Part shown: one piece after another, positions 35,220 through 43,626 of the stretch
How positions within the stretch are numbered: the first letter of the stretch is position 1
Layout: each line of letters begins with the position of its first letter
DNA from: Terriglobia bacterium
Lineage (GTDB): Bacteria > Acidobacteriota > Terriglobia > Terriglobales > Acidobacteriaceae
Assembly (NCBI GenBank): GCA_020072585.1
Contig: JAIQGL010000008.1
Location: 101,671-165,670 of the forward strand
Direction of reading: 5' to 3'
Length of the DNA: 64,000 bases
Notes under the pieces: model-generated
The model's input: the letters and a program-made list of their open reading frames with translations, nothing else
Told to the model about the DNA's origin: nothing
The model's database searches: none
Position numbers and translations under genes: made by a program

Positions 35220-36335
35220 ATGAGCCGGTTTGCCGTCAGGCGTCTCTCTTGTAGTTTGCTGTGTCTCAGCTTGTTAAGCAGCTATTGTCTTGCCAAAGAC
35301 TTCGGCAAAGTCACCGGTCAAAAGGTCGCTGAAGGAGTTTATCTCTTTACCACCACGCCATACGGCGATGCCGGTCTGAGCGGGAATTCTGTAGCGATCC
35401 TCTCGGACGAAGGCGTGCTGGTGTTTGATTCCAATGGCACACCCGAGACGGCGGCCACTGTCCTGGCGGAAATCCGTAAGCTCACAGATAAGCCTGTGCG
35501 CTATCTTGTGAACTCACACTGGCACTGGGACCACTGGGGCGGTAATCAGGTTTATCTGGCGGCATTTCCCGGACTACAGATCATTACCCATGAAAAAACT
35601 CGCGAGCTCATGCTGACGGTGGAGCCACGCTGGAACGAGAAGGGGCTGAAGGAAGACCTGCCACAATTTCTGGATAGCTTTGAAAAACAGATTGCAGCAG
35701 CCAAGGCCAGGAATGTTCCGGCGGAACGCATTAAAGCGGCGGAAGAGCGCCTGGCTGCTGACCGCAATTTTATGGCGCAGAAACAGTCGCTGCATAAAAC
35801 CTATCCCAATGTGACATTCTCTGGCTCCATGACGCTCATCCTCGGCGGACGCGAGATTCAGCTCCTGCATGCACAAGCCATCACGACCGGTGATACCTAC
35901 CTCTATCTGCCAAAGGAAAAAGTTCTGGTAACAGGTGATATTCTGCTGAGCCCATATCCTTTTGCCATTGGCGGCACATATCCAGCGGAGTGGCTCGGGA
36001 CTTTGGAAAAATTCGCGGAGCGTGCGCCAGCGGTGATTCTACCCGGCCATGGCGATGCGGAAACAAACACCGATTTTCTCCGCGGCAACATTGCGCTGTT
36101 TCAGGATGCGATCATGCAGGTAAAGAGCGCCAAAGCGAAAGGTATGACCGTGGACCAGACTGCGGAGGCGCTCGCGAAGCAGAACTCAGAGTTGGCGGCA
36201 AAGATCGGCATTAAAGACGCTGAAACGGCAGACGCGTTCAAGGCATATTTTCTGGATGTTTTTGTGAAAAGAGCCTACCGCGAACTGGAGAGCCCGTTGA
36301 GCGATCTGCCGGATGGACTTCCAAAACAAAACTGA
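35220..36335 (+). CDS. Secreted MBL-fold metallo-hydrolase (long type)
   Basis: A 371-residue protein with signal peptide (SCSLLCLSLLSSYCLA) and a metallo-beta-lactamase fold. Features are GNSVAILSDEGVLVFDSNG, the zinc motif HWHWDHWGG, a helical insertion of about 60 residues (KQIAAAKARNVPAERIKAAE), HAQAITTGDTYLYLP and LPGHGDAETN. It resembles the smaller hydrolase at 10687-11616, and the domain order suggests the same periplasmic subfamily. The substrate is unknown. GGAGG precedes the ATG (35211-35215). Confidence 0.88.
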   Translation: MSRFAVRRLSCSLLCLSLLSSYCLAKDFGKVTGQKVAEGVYLFTTTPYGDAGLSGNSVAILSDEGVLVFDSNGTPETAATVLAEIRKLTDKPVRYLVNSHWHWDHWGGNQVYLAAFPGLQIITHEKTRELMLTVEPRWNEKGLKEDLPQFLDSFEKQIAAAKARNVPAERIKAAEERLAADRNFMAQKQSLHKTYPNVTFSGSMTLILGGREIQLLHAQAITTGDTYLYLPKEKVLVTGDILLSPYPFAIGGTYPAEWLGTLEKFAERAPAVILPGHGDAETNTDFLRGNIALFQDAIMQVKSAKAKGMTVDQTAEALAKQNSELAAKIGIKDAETADAFKAYFLDVFVKRAYRELESPLSDLPDGLPKQN

Positions 36336-36336
36336 A

Positions 36337-36422
36337 AATATTTGCCGCGAATGAACACGAATTCCAATTGCGGATTTGTTCCTTGATTTCGCGCTCTTTC
36401 GCGTGCATTCGCGGCAATATTT
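36337..36422. repeat. Inverted pair of degenerate decamer repeats between convergent genes
   Basis: Arm 36337-36360 (AATATTTGCCGCGAATGAAC...) and arm 36399-36422 (reverse complement AATATTGCCGCGAATGCACG...) match over about 22 positions with one indel. The right arm read on the minus strand contains CGCGAATGCA, CGCGAAAGAG, CGCGAAATCA, a 10-bp period. It may also serve as a bidirectional terminator. Confidence 0.65.
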
Positions 36423-36434
36423 CTGGTAGAAAAA

Positions 36435-37361
36435 CTAGATTCCCACCGCCCCGTAATCCGTACCTGTCTCGGTATCGCGCACCTTCTCTTTTTCATACGC
36501 ACGGTAGGGATTGCGGACCAATCCCAGGCGGCGCTTGCGCAGTTCAAAGCCGGCATAGAGACCTCCGGCAAGCACCGCGGCAGTCAGCGCGACGATGGAC
36601 ATCACTCGACCGGGGTTGTCCATCAGCGGACGCGCATAATGCGAGGCCGTGAGGGCCACCCGCGCCGGCAGACCAAGGGCCTGGCGAAAGTCGCTGAGGG
36701 ACTGCTTTCCTCCGCGCTCAAGAGCGCGGTAGGAGTAGAGAGCGCTATAAGGCATGGGCATAGTCAGGTCCTGGCCTCCATTGACCACCGCGTGGTCCAC
36801 GCCACGATCTTCCTGCACCTTTACCAGCTCCTGAATGGCGCGGCCGAGCCCATCCGGCTTGGACCACAGAGAGAGAAAAGCCACGCGGCCGGATTTATCA
36901 ATAAGACACGCCGGATTCGGCAGCCTGGAGTATTTCCGGTGGATGGTGCCGCGCAGGTCGTCCACCAGGATCGGCATATGCATGTCTTCCTCATCGCGGA
37001 GAAGGCGGGCAGCTTCGACTTTTTCGCGCATGGAGCTGTGCGCGGGAATGATCTCCCCTGGATGGGCTTCACGCACGTAGATGAAGAGGAACTCTATTTC
37101 ATCCCCGCGAAAGCGGCTGTAAAGCTCATTGATGCCGCTAATTGAGGCAGCGGTCATGGGACAGGTGGCGGAGCCAAAGACCAGCAAAACGTTCTTCTTT
37201 TTGGTGAAATCGCTTAATCGGATGACTTCGCCGTCAAGCGTGGTGGCCTTAAAATCCGGAGCACGCTCGCCTGGACCGGGACCAGAGAATGCAGTCCCTG
37301 CCAGATCGTGAAAAAGTTCACGGGAAAAGTGCTCATAATTGTAACCACTAAAACCCAGCAT
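36435..37361 (-). CDS. Deiodinase-like thioredoxin-fold protein with C-terminal membrane anchor
   Basis: A 308-residue protein. The redox domain has [19 protein letters not shown], then [23 protein letters not shown] and [15 protein letters not shown]. The FGSxTCP and YVREAHP pair is the signature of the iodothyronine-deiodinase-like family, in which animal enzymes and some bacterial ones carry selenocysteine; this copy has Cys. One TM helix lies near residues 255-275 ([20 protein letters not shown]), followed by a basic tail. Thyroid hormone is not implied; a thiol reductase/peroxidase-like role is more likely. Its start is 191 nt from the divergent selenoprotein-like peroxiredoxin. Confidence 0.8.
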   Translation of the reverse strand: MLGFSGYNYEHFSRELFHDLAGTAFSGPGPGERAPDFKATTLDGEVIRLSDFTKKKNVLLVFGSATCPMTAASISGINELYSRFRGDEIEFLFIYVREAHPGEIIPAHSSMREKVEAARLLRDEEDMHMPILVDDLRGTIHRKYSRLPNPACLIDKSGRVAFLSLWSKPDGLGRAIQELVKVQEDRGVDHAVVNGGQDLTMPMPYSALYSYRALERGGKQSLSDFRQALGLPARVALTASHYARPLMDNPGRVMSIVALTAAVLAGGLYAGFELRKRRLGLVRNPYRAYEKEKVRDTETGTDYGAVGI

Positions 37362-37552
37362 TGTTACTCCTGTTTGCGCATTGCCTTGCCGGTAAGCAGG
37401 GACAACGGGATTCGATGCCGGTCATGCGCCCGCTGTTTTCTTTAAGCTACCCTGTCTTAAATTATTTGACCACGATAAAATTATTAATTCGTTCCATAGG
37501 AATGCGCTTTGCCGGGCACAACCCTGGCTGGAACATTGAATTGGAGGAGCAA

Positions 37553-38050
37553 ATGGCAGCATTGAAAGCCGGAGAAATGGCGCCGGAGATTGAACTTCCC
37601 GCGGTAACGGGCAAACAGAGACATAAGTTCAAGCTCAGCGACCTCCGCGGCAAAAAAAACGTGATCATCGCATTTTACCCCCTGGATTGGAGTCCAACGT
37701 GAACCAATGAAATGTCGGCGTACAGCAGGTATCTGCCTAAATTCGCCGAACACGATGCCCAGGTCGTGGGCATCAGCCCGGATTCAATCTATAGCCATCT
37801 TGCCTGGCAGGAAAAGTTGATCGGCTGGCAAGAATATCCGATGTTAAGCGACTATTGGCCACATGCGGGAGTGGCCCAGCAGTATGGAATCCTGCGCCTG
37901 GGAGAGCCCTTGCCGGGAATCAATGACCGGGCCGTCTTCATTGTGGACAAGGAAGGCAGAATTGTGTTTTCCAGGACCTACGAGCTGGGTCAGGAGCCCG
38001 ATTACGAGGAATTAGTATCTGAGTTGGGCAGGCTCAAAGCGGCAGCATGA
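37553..38050 (+). CDS. Peroxiredoxin (AhpC/TSA-like) with in-frame TGA at the catalytic cysteine: probable selenoprotein
   Basis: Read through the TGA at 37700-37702 (codon 50) this is an intact 165-residue peroxiredoxin. FYPLDWSPT comes before the stop and [14 protein letters not shown] after it, so TGA stands exactly where FxPxxxTxxCT has its peroxidatic Cys. The remainder ([49 protein letters not shown]) is normal. A stem-loop with apical loop GTAT starting 26 nt after the TGA fits a bacterial SECIS. GGAGGAG precedes the ATG. It is a different Prx subtype from the one at 15722. Expected function is peroxide reduction in the cytosol with thioredoxin or glutaredoxin partners. Confidence 0.9.
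37715..37749 (+). promoter_or_regulatory. Candidate bacterial SECIS hairpin (second peroxiredoxin)
   Basis: Lower stem TCGGCG/CGCCGA (37715-37720 with 37744-37749), internal loop, upper stem GCAG/CTGC (37725-37728 with 37733-37736), apical loop GUAU. The loop begins 26 nt after the UGA. Loop GU and distance match the known rules for SelB-binding elements. Confidence 0.7.
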
Positions 38051-38077
38051 TAAAGCGAGCGATGGCTTGCGCAAGGC

Positions 38078-38104
38078 AAAACGCCCTCTAAATGAGGGCG
38101 TTTT
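38078..38104. terminator. Bidirectional intrinsic terminator
   Basis: AAAACGCCCTC (38078-38088) and GAGGGCGTTTT (38094-38104) form a perfect 11-bp stem with loop TAAAT, followed by ATTTT. It separates the peroxiredoxin (+) from the convergent DsbA-like pair (-). Confidence 0.88.
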
Positions 38105-38141
38105 ATTTTGGGCTTTGATTTTGAGAAGAATTGCGCCTTGG

Positions 38142-38816
38142 TTACTTCTTGGCCGCCTTCTTAGCCGTTCCTTTTTTGGGAACGGCGTTTTTAGCTGGTG
38201 GGGCTGCCTTTTGCAGCATGGCCTCAATGATCTCGTTTAGTTTTGCGCGATCTTCCACCTCTACCGCCGGAGTAGCAGCGCCGCCATTGCCGACCACGAA
38301 GATCGTGGGGGTATGCGCCAGGCCAATTTGCGTCCCCATGTCCCGGTCCGCCACAACTTTCCCTTTCAGCTTGCCGTCAGGGTCAAGAACGAAAGGAATA
38401 GGGGCTTTGTTGTCACCAGCAAACTTATCCACGTACTGGCGCAGGTTCTGTTTATTGATCTGTACCTGGTTCTGGAAGATATAGCCGCGAAAATCGTCGC
38501 CCAGCTTCTGTGACTTGGTGTCAAAGTAGCGGGCAAAGACGGCCGCATCAAATGACCAGGGATGCTGGTTGAGCGGGAAATCGTGCAGAACCACAGGAAT
38601 ACCGTATTTCTTTGCCGCTTCCCAGACCTGTGGATAAGCGCGGGCACAGTCCGGACACTCCAGGTCCTCAAACACAACAATCGCCACCCTTGCACCCGGA
38701 GGCGGCTTGAGTGACGATCCATCGGCGCCATAGGAAACAGAGCCCGATACGGCAACAGCAAGCAAAGCGGAGGTACGGATAAAAAACGTTATCAATTTAT
38801 TCATCTGCTTGGTCAT
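38142..38816 (-). CDS. DsbA-like thioredoxin-fold secreted protein (copy 2 of a tandem pair)
   Basis: A 224-residue protein with signal peptide (FIRTSALLAVAVSGSVSYG) and a DsbA/disulfide-exchange fold. The active site is EDLECPDCARAYP (Cys-Pro-Asp-Cys), cis-Pro loop GLAHTPTIFVVG, and VLHDFPLNQHPWSFDAAVFARYF. The C-terminus is Lys/Ala/Pro-rich (PKKGTAKKAAKK). It overlaps the upstream copy by 4 nt (ATGA). The family (DSBA-like, thiol:disulfide interchange) acts in the periplasm; whether oxidase or reductase is unknown. Confidence 0.88.
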   Translation of the reverse strand: MTKQMNKLITFFIRTSALLAVAVSGSVSYGADGSSLKPPPGARVAIVVFEDLECPDCARAYPQVWEAAKKYGIPVVLHDFPLNQHPWSFDAAVFARYFDTKSQKLGDDFRGYIFQNQVQINKQNLRQYVDKFAGDNKAPIPFVLDPDGKLKGKVVADRDMGTQIGLAHTPTIFVVGNGGAATPAVEVEDRAKLNEIIEAMLQKAAPPAKNAVPKKGTAKKAAKK

Positions 38817-39481
38817 CCTGCTTTCTCGGAGGTTTTAATTGTACTTTTCTTGGGAAGAGGGCTTTTTTGAGTTGCAGGTTTTTGCGCCGGACGCGCTTTC
38901 TTGAGCATGTCTTCGATCATCTGGTTCAGTTGCGCCCGGTCCTTCACCTCTTCCACAAGCGGCTGTGAAACACCGCTATTACCTACAACCCAGATTGTGG
39001 GCGTATGTTCCACGCCAATGCGCTGGCCCAGCGCATAATCTGCCCTTACTTTTTCGGCCAGTTTGCCGCCCGGGTCTTTCACAAATGGCACAGGTGCCTT
39101 GTTTTCCTGGCCAAACTTCTGCACCCACTGCTGCAGGTTCTCCTTGGACACCTGGGTTTGATTGGCATAAATGTATTTGCGAAATTCATTCCCCAGAGCG
39201 ACTGACGTTTGATCAAAGTACCGTGCCCAGACCGCAGCCTCAAATGACCAGTTATGGCGCGGCAAAGGGAAATCATGCAACACTACGGGGATTTTATGCG
39301 CGTTGGCGGCGTCCCACACCATGGGATAGGCGCGGGAACAATCCGGGCATTCCAGGTCCTCAAACATCACAATCGCCACTTTTGCCCCCGGCGGCGGCTT
39401 CAGCAAGGATGCATCGGCGCCAAAAGCACCCGTACTTAGAACAAGTAGCAAGGCAAGAACAGAGTTACGGCGCACTTTCAT
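38813..39481 (-). CDS. DsbA-like thioredoxin-fold secreted protein (copy 1 of a tandem pair)
   Basis: A 222-residue protein from the ATG at 39481, with signal RRNSVLALLLVLSTGAFGA. Same architecture as its neighbour: FEDLECPDCSRAYPMVWD (CPDC site), VLHDFPLPRHNWSFEAAVWARYF and GVEHTPTIWVVG, with a Lys-rich tail. The two proteins are clear tandem duplicates. The 48 upstream codons of the frame overlap the receptor gene's terminator and are not counted. It stands alone from the TonB receptor upstream because of that terminator. Confidence 0.88.
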   Translation of the reverse strand: MKVRRNSVLALLLVLSTGAFGADASLLKPPPGAKVAIVMFEDLECPDCSRAYPMVWDAANAHKIPVVLHDFPLPRHNWSFEAAVWARYFDQTSVALGNEFRKYIYANQTQVSKENLQQWVQKFGQENKAPVPFVKDPGGKLAEKVRADYALGQRIGVEHTPTIWVVGNSGVSQPLVEEVKDRAQLNQMIEDMLKKARPAQKPATQKSPLPKKSTIKTSEKAG

Positions 39482-39498
39482 GAATGCTCCAAAATGCG

Positions 39499-39540
39499 AA
39501 AAAGCTGTTTTCCACATTTTACTTGAGAAAACAGCTTTTT
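39499..39540 (-). terminator. Terminator of the TonB-dependent receptor gene
   Basis: AAAAAGCTGTTTTC (39499-39512) and GAAAACAGCTTTTT (39527-39540) pair perfectly over 14 bp. On the minus strand it follows the receptor stop by 17 nt and ends in a T-run. Confidence 0.75.
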
Positions 39541-39557
39541 CTACAATCTGGATGCAC

Positions 39558-41810
39558 TCAGAAGTGAAACTTGAGGCTGCCGCCCAGGGTGCGGGACGGC
39601 GCAAACTGAATGGGAATCTCTTCACTCTCTTTGGAAATCTTGTAACGATTATCTGTCAGGTTGGTAGCGTCCAACTCCAGGTCCAGGCGGTGGGATTCCA
39701 CCTTCCACAGGTTGAAGCCAGCCGCAAGGTCAGCGGTGAGATGTTGATCCAGACGCGGGCCATGTTCAACAATTGTGCCGCTGCCGTAACGCAACGCCGT
39801 ACCGATCCAGGAACTTCTCCACCGGCTTCGATAGAAGAGATTGGCGGTTCCGGTATGTGTTTGATCGAATGCGGGCTGGATGCGCTCGCCTGGATCAAGG
39901 GGCTCGTCGCCCGTAAATCCCCCGGATACCGGGCCATAGAAGTATGTGCGGGCAACGGTGTATTGCACCCGCGCGCTCACGCCTAGCCGCTCCAGATTGC
40001 GGACATTCAGCACCACGTCAGCCCCACTGGAGCGGGCGGTGTGAAAATTGATGGGCAGGAAGAGACGGGAAATTCCAATTTCGTGGTTCTCAAAGCTGTT
40101 ATGCCCTGAATGCGTGTAGGCATCCACTTCCAGGCCGACCTGTGGATGTAACTCCTGCTGCACGCCCACTTCAAAATAGTTCTGTGTGTAAGCGCGCACG
40201 TTGCCGACGCGCTGGTCAGGGTCTGCTGCGTTGTTGCCGATAAAGCTTGCCAGTAGCGAATATTCAATGGGCGGCGGTGAGAACAGGCGGTTGTAACCAC
40301 CATGCACGACTGTTTTCGTCCGCGCGATGTGATAGGCCACGCCAATGCGCGGGCTTGCCTGGACATGGGTGTCCACTAAGTCAAAGTGGTCATAGCGCAC
40401 CCCGGCATCCACTGTAAGGTTCTTGAAGGGTGAAAAATGGTCTTGCAGATACAGTCCCGCCTGTCCGCCCTTCAGTCCGCCACTGAAACTAAAGACACCG
40501 CTGGCATCTAAACTGAAAATCTCGGCGTCGCCGCGCCCATCAATGAAGAAGCTTTCCAGTTCGCGCAGACGTGTCAGGTCAATCCCTGCCTTGATTACAT
40601 GGCCATGCCACAGGTGAACCAGGTCAGTCTTGCCCCCGACCGTCAGCGTACTGCGTGAGCCAATAGAGACGGGCGTATCAGGATCGGAAGTAGGCAGAAT
40701 GCGGTCTGATCCCAGTCGTTGATAGATGGAACTGGAGAGGACTGTGCTGGGGGAAAATGAATGCCCCCAGGTCAGGATGGCGGTCTGCTGGCGCAGATGG
40801 CGGTCTGGGTCACGTCCCACGTCCTGGTCTTCCGGCAGGTTGGGTTGTTGAAAGTTTGCGCCGCTGCCCATGAGCAGCAGCTTGAAACTATCTTTTCCGC
40901 TCACCCAATCCAGTTGTGTTGTGCCTCGCAGTCCGGAGCCAAAATCATGCAGTTCAATGGCATCAGGGGGATCAAGAAAACGCCCGGAGGTAAAACCATC
41001 AGCAAAAATGTAATAGCCAAGCTTTCCTGACGCGCCACCATAATCGGCATTCAGATCGTAGTTGTCCTGCGTGGCTCCGCGAAAATTCACTGATCCATGG
41101 CCTTGCATGTTCCGGCCGGAGCGCGTGGTGATATCCAGTACGCCGCCAAAGCGGTTGCCATACTCGGCGGTAAAGCCGCCCGTCATCAGGTCAACATCTT
41201 CAAAAATCTGCGGGCTCACACCGGGGCTGAACTGCGGCTGCGTGTTCTCCAGAAATGAAACGCCATTCACAAACTCATGGAGAGAAAATTCATTACCGCG
41301 CACATTGATGAAATTGTCATGGCTCTGGCTAGCGCCCGGCATCAGGTTGGCGACAAGACTACTCGTGTTCTCCACCAACGGGTCCGGCAGCCGATCCAGT
41401 TGCTGGCGGGTAAAAGTCTGCGAGCTGCCGGTCTTGTCCGGATCAATGGTCTGAGACTCCACCCTTACGTCAATGCTCTCCTGGACCGTAGCCTTCGGCG
41501 CCAGTTCGATCGCCAGAGAAACAGGCTCACGAGGACGAAGCACAAATTGATATTCGCTGACGAAAAAACCTGAGGCTTCCGTCCTGACTACATATTGGCC
41601 GCCCTCCACTACCGCGAAATGGAACCGGCCTTCCGCGTCTGCAACCGTCTTCTGCGCCGGCGTGGTGGCGCCGGCGTGAGTGAGAGAAACCTGCGCGGCG
41701 GACACCGGCGCTCCAGCAGCGCTTTTGACCACGCCTTCTACGGTGCTTTGCGCCATGGAAAGGGCGGCCATGATAGTAATGAACAAAGTTAGGCCCAGGG
41801 ACTTGCGCAT
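39558..41810 (-). CDS. TonB-dependent outer-membrane receptor with carboxypeptidase-like N-domain
   Basis: A 750-residue protein. It has signal peptide (LGLTLFITIMAALSMAQ), a CarboxypepD_reg-like domain (VEGVVKSAAGAPVSAAQVSL), a plug with VNVRGNEF-type FINVRGNEFSLHEFVNGV and DLMTGGFTAEYGNRFGG, then a beta-barrel ending in an aromatic residue (GGSLKFHF). Proteins like this import large substrates across the outer membrane using TonB energy. The substrate is unknown. The nearest TonB-like gene is at 44343-44987. A hairpin terminator lies 17 nt behind the stop. Confidence 0.92.
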   Translation of the reverse strand: MRKSLGLTLFITIMAALSMAQSTVEGVVKSAAGAPVSAAQVSLTHAGATTPAQKTVADAEGRFHFAVVEGGQYVVRTEASGFFVSEYQFVLRPREPVSLAIELAPKATVQESIDVRVESQTIDPDKTGSSQTFTRQQLDRLPDPLVENTSSLVANLMPGASQSHDNFINVRGNEFSLHEFVNGVSFLENTQPQFSPGVSPQIFEDVDLMTGGFTAEYGNRFGGVLDITTRSGRNMQGHGSVNFRGATQDNYDLNADYGGASGKLGYYIFADGFTSGRFLDPPDAIELHDFGSGLRGTTQLDWVSGKDSFKLLLMGSGANFQQPNLPEDQDVGRDPDRHLRQQTAILTWGHSFSPSTVLSSSIYQRLGSDRILPTSDPDTPVSIGSRSTLTVGGKTDLVHLWHGHVIKAGIDLTRLRELESFFIDGRGDAEIFSLDASGVFSFSGGLKGGQAGLYLQDHFSPFKNLTVDAGVRYDHFDLVDTHVQASPRIGVAYHIARTKTVVHGGYNRLFSPPPIEYSLLASFIGNNAADPDQRVGNVRAYTQNYFEVGVQQELHPQVGLEVDAYTHSGHNSFENHEIGISRLFLPINFHTARSSGADVVLNVRNLERLGVSARVQYTVARTYFYGPVSGGFTGDEPLDPGERIQPAFDQTHTGTANLFYRSRWRSSWIGTALRYGSGTIVEHGPRLDQHLTADLAAGFNLWKVESHRLDLELDATNLTDNRYKISKESEEIPIQFAPSRTLGGSLKFHF

Positions 41811-41946
41811 TGGGAGAACTCCTGTCTCAATCATCGATTGGCTGCGTGAGGTTCAACGCGGAATCGCTATTGTCACCGGAGTCGTAAAACACTACCAATC
41901 ATAGTAATTAACAACCAGGCACGAATGTGGGTGTGCCGTTTGCGTT

Positions 41947-42654
41947 TTAGGGCGTAAGACCCGCAATCGCAACAAATTTCTTGCCCGCATACCGTTCCAG
42001 CACCCGCCGGGTGGCTTCAATGGTGTGGCTCCGGTCGGTACCGAAAGCCAGATGACCGCCATCATGCAGCAGAACAATTTCCGCCTGCGGCTTTCGGCGT
42101 GAGTCCACCTGCCGGGTCACCTTGTCAACAATGGCGTCAGGCGATTTGGCGCTCCAGTCATAGGCTGTTACGGACCACATGACCGGCTGCATGCCCATAG
42201 CGCGGGCGGTACGCAAAACGTTCGGTCGCCGGCCGCCAAATGGTGGTCGAAACAGTGAGGTTCTGGCGCCCAGTCCATCTTCCAATGCCTTGCGGCAGTC
42301 TTCAAGCTCCTGGCGCAACCTCGACGCAGAAACAAAGATCAGGTTGGGATGGCTGTATGTGTGATTGCCAATCTCATGTCCGGCGGCCTGGATAGCGCGG
42401 GCAATTTCCGGACGCTGCCGCACATATTTGCCGATTAGAAAAAACGTCGCTTTGGCCTCATACTTTGCCAGGACGTCGAGCAGGCGGAGCGTATGCGGAT
42501 CATTGGGGCCATCGTCATAGGTAAGCGCGATCTGGTTGGGATCGCTCCCGTGGGTAAGCGTGCGTCCATAGAGCTGCGAACCCGGGGCCATGGTGGCGTA
42601 TCCGGCATAGCTGGCGGCGGCAGCCGACGTAAGCGCGATGAAGGGCCAAAGCAT
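41947..42654 (-). CDS. Polysaccharide deacetylase (NodB/CE4 family)
   Basis: A 235-residue protein with an N-terminal hydrophobic segment (LWPFIALTSAAAASYAGYA). The NodB domain has ALTYDDGPNDPHTLRLLDVL with the catalytic Asp pair, HEIGNHTYSHPNL with the zinc histidines, FRPPFGGRRPNVLR and the final VLLHDGG. It removes acetyl or formyl groups from polysaccharides such as peptidoglycan or exopolysaccharide. Its upstream region has the octamer repeats described at 42662-42775. Confidence 0.92.
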   Translation of the reverse strand: MLWPFIALTSAAAASYAGYATMAPGSQLYGRTLTHGSDPNQIALTYDDGPNDPHTLRLLDVLAKYEAKATFFLIGKYVRQRPEIARAIQAAGHEIGNHTYSHPNLIFVSASRLRQELEDCRKALEDGLGARTSLFRPPFGGRRPNVLRTARAMGMQPVMWSVTAYDWSAKSPDAIVDKVTRQVDSRRKPQAEIVLLHDGGHLAFGTDRSHTIEATRRVLERYAGKKFVAIAGLTP

Positions 42655-42661
42655 TGTCAGG

Positions 42662-42775
42662 ATTTGGTAAATGGGTAAATTAGTAAAATGAGTTAAATTT
42701 CAGGGTACCGTTAAATTGAATCGCATGTTCATTTACCAATAACTTACCAAATTACCCATTTACTAAATCTCCAAA
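42662..42775. repeat. Inverted pair of degenerate octamer arrays (GGTAAATN)
   Basis: The left array on the plus strand reads GGTAAATG, GGTAAATT, AGTAAAAT, GAGTTAAA. The right array, on the minus strand, reads AGTAAATG, GGTAATTT, GGTAAGTT and a further GGTAAATG. Both arms begin with GATTTGG at their outer ends. The pair lies in the divergent spacer between the deacetylase and the deoxynucleoside kinase. Confidence 0.65.
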
Positions 42776-42864
42776 TCCTCCGCCCGCTTTCCACAGCCTG
42801 TTAACTGATTGCACATTGCCAGCAGGCCTTTCGCGATATATCCTGCGAAGCAAGTCTGCGGCTT

Positions 42865-42894
42865 GTGACTCATTTATCAGTGACCCGTTTATCA
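42865..42894. repeat. 15-bp tandem direct repeat just before the deoxynucleoside kinase start
   Basis: GTGACTCATTTATCA (42865-42879) is followed directly by GTGACCCGTTTATCA (42880-42894) and then GTGA. The ATG is at 42902, with no Shine-Dalgarno in between. It may be an operator pair. Confidence 0.65.
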
Positions 42895-42901
42895 GTGAAA
42901 C

Positions 42902-43567
42902 ATGGCCAAGCTTTTTGAACCACCACAATATATAGCAGTGGAAGGCCCCATCCGTGTGGGCAAAAGTACGCTGGCCAATATCATCGCGGACCGGCTGAAC
43001 GCCCAGCGCGTCATTGAGGCGGAAGACAATCCTTTTCTTCGGTCATTTTATGAAGGTGAGCGCGGCGCGGGATTCCAGGCGCAATTTGCCTTTCTCATCC
43101 GCCGCTTTGAACAGCTGCAACGGCTGGAAGTGGGGCCCACATCACGCAAGACCGTGGTGGCGGACTACATTTTTGAAAAGGACAAAATCTTCGCTTACAT
43201 CAACCTGAGCGACCCCGAGCTGGAAGTTTACAACCGCTATTACCAGCTCTTCCGTCAGCAACTGCCGACGCCGGACCTGGTGATTTATCTGCAAGCTTCG
43301 CCTGAAGTGCTGAAGAAACGCCTGCGCAAGAAAAATGTTGCCGGCGAGACGGCCGTTAGTGACGACTATATTGAAGAAGTGGTCAAAGCCTATGAACACT
43401 TTTTCTTTCATTACACGTCGTCAGACCTGCTGGTGGTGAACACCAATGACATCGATTTTGTGGAGCGCCACACGGACCTTCAGGAGCTGTTGCGTCGTGT
43501 GAGCGAGCCGATCCGCGGCACCCAGTATTTCCTGCCTCTTGGGTCAACAGGGGGCATGGGTACGTAG
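42902..43567 (+). CDS. Deoxynucleoside kinase (dGK/dAK family)
   Basis: A 221-residue kinase that phosphorylates deoxynucleosides for salvage. It has the P-loop AVEGPIRVGKSTLANI, EAEDNPFLRSFYEG for base recognition, VVADYIFEKDKIFA, and the lid YLQASPEVLKKRLRKK. Close to bacterial deoxyadenosine/deoxyguanosine kinases; substrate choice is not fixed by sequence. No ribosome-binding site is apparent, and a tandem repeat ends 7 nt before the ATG. A 7-bp GC-rich hairpin (43566-43589) follows the stop. Confidence 0.9.
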   Translation: MAKLFEPPQYIAVEGPIRVGKSTLANIIADRLNAQRVIEAEDNPFLRSFYEGERGAGFQAQFAFLIRRFEQLQRLEVGPTSRKTVVADYIFEKDKIFAYINLSDPELEVYNRYYQLFRQQLPTPDLVIYLQASPEVLKKRLRKKNVAGETAVSDDYIEEVVKAYEHFFFHYTSSDLLVVNTNDIDFVERHTDLQELLRRVSEPIRGTQYFLPLGSTGGMGT

Positions 43568-43589
43568 CGCGCACCTGGCTAGGCGCGCT
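43566..43589 (+). terminator. GC-rich hairpin after the deoxynucleoside kinase
   Basis: AGCGCGC (43566-43572) and GCGCGCT (43583-43589) form a perfect stem that starts within the stop codon region. It is followed by TCCTTCG, not a good T-run. Confidence 0.4.
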
Positions 43590-43626
43590 TCCTTCGATAC
43601 AATAGTTGGCGTTTTTGAGGTTAGAC

